DNA from: Lentisphaerae bacterium RIFOXYA12_64_32
GTDB taxonomy: Bacteria; Verrucomicrobiota; Lentisphaeria; Oligosphaerales; YB12-FULL-65-16
Assembly: GCA_001803235.1 (NCBI GenBank)
Contig: MHBL01000443.1
Span: forward strand, 1-64,000
Direction of reading: 5' to 3'
Length of the DNA stretch: 64,000 nt
Made by a program: the position numbers and the translations under genes. This document shows positions 8,306 through 15,653 of this stretch, piece after piece (the first letter of the stretch is position 1; each line of letters opens with the position of its first letter). The notes beneath the pieces are model-generated. The model did not search any database, was not told where the DNA came from, and saw nothing but the letters and a program-made list of their open reading frames with translations.

Positions 8306-10705
8306 ATGATTGGTACACTCTCCCCTTGCGGAACCGTGTCGCTGCTGCCCACGTTGACGGCAGCTCTCTGGTGCGCGGCCAGTGCGGGGCAGGCGCCAAC
8401 TCCTGCGGCTTCCCCGGGCGGCGAGCGCGGGTGGCTGAACGCGCGAGACTGCGGCGCGTCCGGGTCCGAGTTCGGGACGACGGCCGCGGCGACGGCAGGA
8501 TCGAAGGAGATCGTGGTCGCCGAGGTGGGCGATTTCCGTGCCGGTCAGGGCGTGATGCTGTCCGAGTGCAATCCCCGATACGTGAAAAACGTCGTCTGGG
8601 GGCCGCGGCAGATTATCACGTGGGAGAAACCCCTCGAGAACAGGGCGGAGATCCGGGGCTACGACGGCACACAGGGCGACTGGGTGGTCTTGTTCCTGGA
8701 TGTCCCCAAGGGCTCGAAGACCTTCCGCTGGTCCGAGGACTTCGCCCGTTCCTGGAAACCGACCGTTGCCATCACCGGCGACTGGCAACCGCTGCGTGAC
8801 GGGCTCGAGATCCGCTTCAACCCGCACGACTGGGAGCAAGGCTACACGGTCGTCTTTGCCGCCCGGGGCCAGTTGGAGACGGTCATCGAAAAGCTAGAGG
8901 GCAACGTCGTCACGTTGCGCGACGCGCCGGCGCGAACGGTCAAGGCCGCGATGCTGCGGCACTGCGACGACTCGGGATTGCAGGCGGTGATCGACCGTGC
9001 CATCCGGGAGAAGAAGAACGTCCACATCCCCGTTGGCCGGTACCGATTGTCCCATGGGCTGAGCGTGAAGGACGCGGCGGGCATCACCATCGAGGGGGCG
9101 AATGCCACCGAGACGATCCTGGACATCAGCGAGGGTGAGGGCACGTGCATCACTCTCACCGCCGGGACGGAGGTCACGCTGCGCAACCTGACCATGACCG
9201 GTCATTCCGGGTTCAAGGAGCGTGACCAGTGCGGCGCCATTGCGATGCTCGGGGCGGGCTACTTCTGGGGATTTGCGGCCAAGTGCTGTAACGCGGTATC
9301 CATCAAAGACACGGAGCGGGTGCTGATTGAAAACTGTCACGGCACCCGCATGTCCATGGAGTGTTTCTACTCTCAGGGCCGGTCCCGGGTCGGCGGCAAG
9401 CCTGAGCCCGCGCAGTACACCAAGGCGATCACGTACCTGCGCTGTTCGGTGGTCGACAACGCGCGCAACGCCTTCAACAACAATGACATGGCCGAGAACA
9501 CAAGTGTGCTCAACTGTCGCATCGTCGACGCTGGCGGCTGCACGTGGGAGGGCGCGTCGCGCTTCGTGAAGTTCTGCGGTAACTACGTGCGCAACTCCGG
9601 AACCGTGGCCATGGGGAACGTGCGCAGCCGCGCGGCGCACTACGAGGAACTGGGGACGGGCCAACACATTGTGACCGACAACGTGTTCGAGAGCGGGGTC
9701 TGCTACGGCGGCTGCGCCATCCGCGCCGCGTCCTGTGCGCAACAGGTGATCGTCGCCCGCAATCTGTTCGTGAACTTCGGCTCCTCGGCGGTCGAGATGC
9801 TGAGTTCGACCGGCCCGACGGACCTGCCCGCCGGCATCACCAGCGTCACCGGCAACATCTTCGACATGACTTCGCTGGCGGAGAACCCGATCCCGCGCAC
9901 CGCGGTCTTGGTGAGCACGTCGGACACCATCGTCAGCGACAACCAGATCTATGTCCGCGGCGCTACGGCGGCGGATGTCACCGGCATCCGCGTTCAGGAG
10001 CCGGCTCTCAATGTGTCCGTGCACGACAACCTGGTCCGCAACTGCGGCCAGGGCATTGTCACGGCGCGCTGCTCGTCGCGCGTTGCCGAGGTCGTCGATT
10101 CGACCACGTTTGTCTCCAGGCCCGGCCAGGTGCCGTTCGAACGGCGGCAGTCGCATCGCTACCGCGGGTGGAACGTGGCGTGGCTCGGGAGCGGCACGCC
10201 GGCCGAGGTGTCCGTTGTGGCGGACTTTGACCCGGAGACTTGCCGGTTCAAGCTCGTGGAAGCCCGGGCCATGCACGTCGGCGATGTCTTCGAGGTCTTC
10301 CCGCCCTACGGCGCCAACTGGCTGATCCACAGCAACACGGTTTCGGGTTGTGCCAAACCGGTCGTACTGGACTCGTACGGCAGCGAGACGTCCATACTCC
10401 GCGACAACCTGATTTCGCGCGGCGACGCCGGCGGCGTCAGCGAGGCGGTCAAGGTTTCGGGACGATTCACGCTGAGCGGGAATCGCATCTGCGGGTTCGA
10501 CGAGCAGGGCTCGGCGGCACTGGCCATCGCCGCAGACGCGACCGGGCATGCGCCGCGCAATCTCTACCTCCGTAACACGTTCGAGCGTTGCGCCGTCGCC
10601 GTGAAGGAAGCACGGGAGGGATTGTGGAAGGAAAGCGTGGCCGAGGGCAACCTTTTCCTCGACTGCGGTACGGCCCCGGCCGCGAGTGGCCGACCGGCCC
10701 CGTAG
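8306..10705 (+). CDS. Secreted beta-helix protein, paralogue 1 of 3
   Basis: The ATG at 8306 follows CGGAGA and opens a signal peptide ending near SAGQA. The ~200-residue N-terminal domain (GWLNARDCGASGS, then a DWQPLRDGLEIRFN strand) is shared with the proteins at 10755 and 15654. A right-handed parallel beta-helix follows (IPVGRYRLSHGLSVKDAAG, IENCHGTRMSMECF, IVSDNQIYVRG), the fold of pectate-lyase-like glycan enzymes. It carries no additional domain, unlike its two relatives. The product is probably secreted or on the cell surface and acts on a polysaccharide, but catalytic residues and substrate are not recognisable. It is the first of the triplicated set. Confidence 0.72.
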   Translation: MIGTLSPCGTVSLLPTLTAALWCAASAGQAPTPAASPGGERGWLNARDCGASGSEFGTTAAATAGSKEIVVAEVGDFRAGQGVMLSECNPRYVKNVVWGPRQIITWEKPLENRAEIRGYDGTQGDWVVLFLDVPKGSKTFRWSEDFARSWKPTVAITGDWQPLRDGLEIRFNPHDWEQGYTVVFAARGQLETVIEKLEGNVVTLRDAPARTVKAAMLRHCDDSGLQAVIDRAIREKKNVHIPVGRYRLSHGLSVKDAAGITIEGANATETILDISEGEGTCITLTAGTEVTLRNLTMTGHSGFKERDQCGAIAMLGAGYFWGFAAKCCNAVSIKDTERVLIENCHGTRMSMECFYSQGRSRVGGKPEPAQYTKAITYLRCSVVDNARNAFNNNDMAENTSVLNCRIVDAGGCTWEGASRFVKFCGNYVRNSGTVAMGNVRSRAAHYEELGTGQHIVTDNVFESGVCYGGCAIRAASCAQQVIVARNLFVNFGSSAVEMLSSTGPTDLPAGITSVTGNIFDMTSLAENPIPRTAVLVSTSDTIVSDNQIYVRGATAADVTGIRVQEPALNVSVHDNLVRNCGQGIVTARCSSRVAEVVDSTTFVSRPGQVPFERRQSHRYRGWNVAWLGSGTPAEVSVVADFDPETCRFKLVEARAMHVGDVFEVFPPYGANWLIHSNTVSGCAKPVVLDSYGSETSILRDNLISRGDAGGVSEAVKVSGRFTLSGNRICGFDEQGSAALAIAADATGHAPRNLYLRNTFERCAVAVKEAREGLWKESVAEGNLFLDCGTAPAASGRPAP

Positions 10706-10754
10706 CGGCCATAGAGACCAATGGGATGAAAGCCAGCCGGAAAGGGAAAGAACG

Positions 10755-13700
10755 ATGACGATGCCAATGCCGCGACTCGGGATCCTGTCGGCTCTGATGT
10801 TCGCGTCGGCCTGTTCCGTCGCCCAGACGCCGTCCGCGTCCGGTGCGAACGGGTGGCTGAACGCCGCGGAATGCGGCGCGTCCGGTTCCAGGTTTGAGAC
10901 GAGTGCGGCCACTGCGGTCGGGTCGAAGAAGATCATCGTGGCGGACGTGGGCGACTTCAAGGTCGGGCATGGTGTGATGGTCTCGAAGTGTAATCCGCAC
11001 TACGCCCTAGACACGATCTGGGGCCCCCACGGCCAGGTGATTTGGGGCAGGAAGATCAAAGGTGAGGCGGAGATCCGCGGGTACAACGGCGACCAGGGGG
11101 ATTGGGTTGTCTTGGTTCTCGACGTGGCCGAGGGCGGCAAGACGTTCCGCTGGACCGAGGACCTGGCCCGTACCTGGCATCCCACCGTGCCGATCACGCG
11201 GGATTGGCAGCCGATCCGGGACGGGATCGAGGTGCGGTTCAACGAGTTCGAGTGGGAGAAGGGCTACACGGTTGCTTTCGCCGCGCGCGGGCAACTGGTC
11301 TCGGTCATCGACGCGATCGAGGGGAACACCGTCACCCTGCGCGATGCGCCGACGCGAACGGCCAAGGACGCGGCGTTGCGCCACTGTGACGACGCCGCGC
11401 TGCAAGCGGCGATCGACCGGGCGCTCAAGGCGAAGCGCAACCTGTACGTCCCGTGCGGCCACTACCGGCTGTCGCGCGGGCTGCGGGTGCGGGACCCGCA
11501 GGGCATCACGATCGAGGGCGACAACGCGGTTCACACCGTGCTGGACATCAGCGAGGGGAATGATGCGTGTGTAACCTTCGCCGGCGGCACCGACGTCACG
11601 CTGCGGAACTTCAGCATGGTCGGCCACTCCGGGTTCGACAACAGCGATCAGTGCGGGTACATCCCCATGCAGGGTTCGAGCTATTTCTGGGGGTTCGCGG
11701 CCAAGAACTGCAACGCCACGACGATCAGCAGCACGGAGCGTGTGCTCATCGAGAATTGCCACGGCCGGCGCATGGCGTCCGAGTGTTTCGTCTCCGGGAG
11801 CCGGGGCCGCGGCACGCCGGACAAGCCCATCACGGCCCACACCAAGCAGACCACGTACTTGCGCTGCTCGGCCATCGACTGCGCGCGCAACGGCTTCAAC
11901 GACGTGACGTGCGGCTCGGAGAACACCAGTGTCCTCTATTGCCGGATCGAGAACGCGGGCGGCTGCTCCTGGGAAGGGGCGGGGCGCTTCATCCGATTCA
12001 TCGGCAACTACGTGCGCAACGCCGGGCCGGTCGCCATGGGCAATCTCGGCGTCGCCAATCGCGACCCATCGTTCGACTACGTCGGCGCGGGGCAGCACAT
12101 CATTGCCGACAATGTCTTTGAAGGGGGCGTGTCATACGGCGGGCGCACGGGCGGGAACATGATTTGCACGTCCGTGGGCTCGACGCAGGTGATCGTCCGC
12201 AACAACCTGTTCGTCAACTTCAATTCGTCGGGCGTGATGGCTTCCGGCCGGTCGGATCCCAGCCATTACGCCTCGGCCAACACGATCATCTCGGGCAATA
12301 TCTTCGACATGACCTGTGTCGATCAGAAGTCCCTGTCGCGGTACGCCATAGACGTCAGCGCCAGCGACGCCATCGTCAGCGACAACCAGGTCTACGTGCG
12401 CGGCGCGCCCGACGCCAACGTCACCGGCATCAAGCTGGCCGAGCCGACGGTGAATGTCTCGGTTCACGACAACCTGATCCGCAACTGCGGCGCCGGCATC
12501 GTCACCAGCCGCCTCGCCGCCAGGGTGGGCCAGGTGGTCGATGGTGTGACCTTCTCGCCGGAGTTCGCGTCGCTGCCGCTTGACTCGCGGCGCGAGCGCC
12601 AGTGCGAGGGGTGGCATCTGGTCTGGCTCTCGAATGGCCGCCCTGCCGGCGTCTCGGTGCTGGATGCCATCATTGGCGCGGCGAAACCCGAGACGGTCCA
12701 GTACAAGCTCAAGGAACCGCGCGAGATGAAGGCGGGCGACGCATTCGAGGCGATCCCCGTTGCCGCGAACTGGTCGATTCACAGCAACACCATCACCGGC
12801 TGCACGCGCCCCGTCGTCCTCGACTCGTACGGCGGCAGCTCGTCCATTATCCGTGACAACATCATCTCGCGCGGCGAGACGCAGGGCGTGAAGCAGGCCG
12901 TCAGTGTTACCGGCCAGTTCAGTTTCGTCGGCAACACGCTTTCCGGGTTCGACGAACCGGACGCGATGGCACTGTGGCTCGCGCCGGATCGGTTGGGTTG
13001 CGGAAGTCGCAACATATTTCAACGCAACATGTTTGATCGGTGTACGACCGTCGTCAAGGAAGCCCGCGAGGGGTTGTGGAAGGAATGCATTGCGGACGGG
13101 AACCTGTTCGTGAACTGCCAGGCGGCCCCGGCCACCGGCGGCACGGTGGTCACGCGCGAGCAGACCGAGCCTGTGTTCCTGCCGCCTCCGCCGTCACCCG
13201 CGCTTCCCGCCCCGAAACTGGCCGCGCCCGTGACGGTCGATGGCGCCGTGGACGAGTGGCCGTGGCAGGACAAGACCCGAGCCGTGGCTCTGGCGCAGAC
13301 CCCGGCCGGTGACCCCATGCCGACGCCTTTGGGCTCCGCCTGCGCCGCGCGCGACGATGCGAACTTCTACCTGGCCATCCGGCTCGTGCTGCCGAAGGGT
13401 GTGAAGCCGGTCGGCGGCGGGAGTTGGGGCACGGGCGATGGCGTCGAGGTGTCGTTCCAGGACGGCAGTCCCAAAGCCGCGGCGCCGATCTTCCTGGTCT
13501 GGGGCGATGGCGCGGGGCGGTTCGAGAGTGGGCCGTACGGCGGCGCGACGTCGCAGCAGGTCGACGCGCTGCAAAAGGGCGTGACCTACGTCGCGCGCGC
13601 CGGAGAGGGCGAGTGGACCTGCGAGTGGAAGGTTCCGTTCGCGGCCGCCGGCCTGGACCCGGCGGGAACCGCGGAACTGCGTTTCAACATCGGCGTACAC

Positions 13701-13793
13701 CAGGCGACCAGCGATACCTGGGGTGCGTGGGTCGGCACCGGCGGGGCTTTGTACCAGGTGGGGTCTGCGGGTAAGCTCGTGTTCGGCAAGTGA
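10755..13793 (+). CDS. Secreted beta-helix protein with C-terminal CBM9-like domain, paralogue 2 of 3
   Basis: The ATG at 10755 follows GGGAAAG, and a signal peptide ends near ACSVAQ. Residues ~30-830 align domain by domain with the proteins at 8306 and 15654, with the shared phrases GWLNAAECGASGS, TIEGDNAVHTVLDISEG and IVSDNQVYVRG. The last ~190 residues are extra: PVTVDGAVDEWPW, then GTGDGVEVSFQDG and a C-terminal LRFNIGVHQ strand. This is the layout of CBM9/DOMON-like carbohydrate-binding domains. The domain would tether the enzyme to a glycan. It starts 49 bp after the stop of paralogue 1, so the two are probably co-transcribed. Confidence 0.72.
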   Translation: MTMPMPRLGILSALMFASACSVAQTPSASGANGWLNAAECGASGSRFETSAATAVGSKKIIVADVGDFKVGHGVMVSKCNPHYALDTIWGPHGQVIWGRKIKGEAEIRGYNGDQGDWVVLVLDVAEGGKTFRWTEDLARTWHPTVPITRDWQPIRDGIEVRFNEFEWEKGYTVAFAARGQLVSVIDAIEGNTVTLRDAPTRTAKDAALRHCDDAALQAAIDRALKAKRNLYVPCGHYRLSRGLRVRDPQGITIEGDNAVHTVLDISEGNDACVTFAGGTDVTLRNFSMVGHSGFDNSDQCGYIPMQGSSYFWGFAAKNCNATTISSTERVLIENCHGRRMASECFVSGSRGRGTPDKPITAHTKQTTYLRCSAIDCARNGFNDVTCGSENTSVLYCRIENAGGCSWEGAGRFIRFIGNYVRNAGPVAMGNLGVANRDPSFDYVGAGQHIIADNVFEGGVSYGGRTGGNMICTSVGSTQVIVRNNLFVNFNSSGVMASGRSDPSHYASANTIISGNIFDMTCVDQKSLSRYAIDVSASDAIVSDNQVYVRGAPDANVTGIKLAEPTVNVSVHDNLIRNCGAGIVTSRLAARVGQVVDGVTFSPEFASLPLDSRRERQCEGWHLVWLSNGRPAGVSVLDAIIGAAKPETVQYKLKEPREMKAGDAFEAIPVAANWSIHSNTITGCTRPVVLDSYGGSSSIIRDNIISRGETQGVKQAVSVTGQFSFVGNTLSGFDEPDAMALWLAPDRLGCGSRNIFQRNMFDRCTTVVKEAREGLWKECIADGNLFVNCQAAPATGGTVVTREQTEPVFLPPPPSPALPAPKLAAPVTVDGAVDEWPWQDKTRAVALAQTPAGDPMPTPLGSACAARDDANFYLAIRLVLPKGVKPVGGGSWGTGDGVEVSFQDGSPKAAAPIFLVWGDGAGRFESGPYGGATSQQVDALQKGVTYVARAGEGEWTCEWKVPFAAAGLDPAGTAELRFNIGVHQATSDTWGAWVGTGGALYQVGSAGKLVFGK

Positions 13794-14082
13794 TTCCCAG
13801 CACACGTGTGTGGCGCGGCAGCGGGACGCATGGGATGGTGTCTTGCCTGGCGGGTGTGCCGCCAGGTCTGCGACACCACTACGAGCGTGCGGCGGGTCCG
13901 TTCGTAGTGGGCTCGCAGTGCGCGGAACGGCAGTGGAGCGCCAAGAGCCCCTCCGGCGTGGCGTGCCGACCACACACGGTTGTCGCGCGGGCAACGCGGT
14001 ACGCGCCGGCTGAAGCACGGGCGCAGGCTTCCGGCTGAAGCCGGGACTCAGGCGGGGACCCAAGAAGCGGAGAACACAGACC

Positions 14083-15366
14083 ATGGCGAATTCAGCAGTT
14101 GCGCAACCGGCCTCAGGCGTGCCGGACAAAGACAAGCGGATTCTGCGCGAGCTCGGAAAGCGCAAGGCGGAGATTGCGGCGCTGCCGATTCAGCAGGAGC
14201 GCCGGGAACTCTGGCGGCGGTTGAACCAGCTCGATTCGGTCCGGCCCATGGTCTACGTGATGGGGAGCGAGACGCCATGGAACGAGATGGATGTCAACGA
14301 CGAACTGGTCCTGCGCTGCGAGAGTCAATGGGGGCGCAACCTGGAAACCGCGCTGCGCCGGGAGCTTTACAAGTGGGACCACATGCAGGGCGACATGGTC
14401 ATGGATCCGGCGATCGAGGTCCTGCCGCCGGTGCGCGACACCGGGTTCGGGATCGGCGAGAAGGTTGACGTCGCGCGCACCGATGCCGCCAACGACGTGG
14501 TGTCCCGGCACTTTCAGATCCAGATCAAGGACGAGGGCGACATCGAGAAGATCCGTGTCCCCGAACTGACATTTGAGCCCGCCGATTGGGATCGCAGCGT
14601 GGCGCAGTACCGTGAAGTGTTCGACAACGCGATTCAGGTCGAGAAACGCGGCATCTGGATGACCAGCATCGCGCCGTGGGACTTCCTCGTGCGGCTGACC
14701 GGGGTCGAGGAGGTGCTGCTGGACATGTGCGAGCGGCCCGCATACGTGCACCGCCTCATGGACTGGACGACGAACGCCTACCTGCGCCGCCTGGACCAAT
14801 GGGAGGAACTGAACGTCCTGAGCCTGAACAACGACCACCGCCTGGGCGGTGGGCCGCAGTACACGAACGAACTGCCGCCGCCGGACTTCAACCCCGGCAA
14901 GGTCCGCACGCAAGACATGTGGGGCCGGACCATGTCGCAGATCTTCTCGGCGGTTTCACCCGCGATGCACGAGGAGTTCGCACTGCAATACGAGTGCCGG
15001 TGGCTGCACCGGTTCGGCCTGACCTACTACGGGTGCTGCGAGCCGCTCGACCGGAAAGTCGAGATCCTGCGCAAGAACGTGCCGAACCTGCGCAAGATCT
15101 CCATGAGCCCGTGGGTCGACCTGGACCTGGCGGCCAAGAATGTGGGGACGGACTACGTGTTCTCCTACAAACACAGCCCCGCCGTGCTGGCCGAGGACAA
15201 GTGGGACCCGGCGATCGTGCGCCGCTCACTGCAGCAGGATCTGAAGCGCCTGCGCGGCCTGCACGTCGAAATCATTATGAAGGACATCAGCACGGTCCGG
15301 TACGAGCCGAAACGACTCTGGGATTGGGCCCAAATCGCCCGCGAAGTCGCAGAGCAGTGCGCGTGA
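14083..15366 (+). CDS. URO-D-superfamily protein, second and more distant type
   Basis: The 427-residue protein has the helical N-terminal cap (ERRELWRRLNQLDSVRPMVY) and a barrel with YGCCEPLDRKVEILRK and then KISMSPWVDLDLAAK, ending KRLWDWAQIAREVAEQC. These are marks of the uncharacterised URO-D-like branch common in gut Firmicutes and Lentisphaerae. It lacks the HSCG zinc motif of the protein at 6279 and has a CC pair instead. It lies between two beta-helix paralogues on the same strand. A corrinoid or methyl-transfer role is possible from the superfamily but unproven. The ATG follows GCGGAG at a normal distance. Confidence 0.65.
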   Translation: MANSAVAQPASGVPDKDKRILRELGKRKAEIAALPIQQERRELWRRLNQLDSVRPMVYVMGSETPWNEMDVNDELVLRCESQWGRNLETALRRELYKWDHMQGDMVMDPAIEVLPPVRDTGFGIGEKVDVARTDAANDVVSRHFQIQIKDEGDIEKIRVPELTFEPADWDRSVAQYREVFDNAIQVEKRGIWMTSIAPWDFLVRLTGVEEVLLDMCERPAYVHRLMDWTTNAYLRRLDQWEELNVLSLNNDHRLGGGPQYTNELPPPDFNPGKVRTQDMWGRTMSQIFSAVSPAMHEEFALQYECRWLHRFGLTYYGCCEPLDRKVEILRKNVPNLRKISMSPWVDLDLAAKNVGTDYVFSYKHSPAVLAEDKWDPAIVRRSLQQDLKRLRGLHVEIIMKDISTVRYEPKRLWDWAQIAREVAEQCA

Positions 15367-15449
15367 CGCCATGTTGCGTTCACGATGAACGTTATGGGGT
15401 TCCACCCCATGCCCCGCCGGGGAATCATTGACTCCCCGGACCCCGCAGT

Positions 15450-15532
15450 GCGGATTACGGACCTGGCGATGGGCAAGATGTTCTTGGACAGTACACAAGG
15501 GTGAGTCGCCCATCGCCAGGTCCGCAATCCGC
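15450..15532. repeat. 25-bp inverted repeat with one mismatch, 33-bp loop
   Basis: The arm at 15450-15474 (GCGGATTACGGACCTGGCG and on) is complementary to 15508-15532, with a single A/G difference at the eighth base. The structure lies between the URO-D-like gene and beta-helix paralogue 3 and has no T-tract, so it is not an ordinary terminator. It may be a small palindromic element or an mRNA-stabilising stem. The following ~70 bases hold further GC-rich hairpins. Confidence 0.7.
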
Positions 15533-15653
15533 CTATGGGAGGTCTGGAGGGTCAGCGATCCTCCAGCGGGGGTTTGGGGGCGGAGCCTCCAAACGTTCGT
15601 CGTGAGTGCAGCCTGGCATGAAGTGCGTCGGAAATGGACAGGAGGGTTGGGTC

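Noticed and set aside
13876-13910. CCACTACGA/TCGTAGTGG inverted repeat after beta-helix paralogue 2
   Set aside because: The stem is only 9 bp with a 17-base loop and no T-tract, so I did not call it a terminator or an element.
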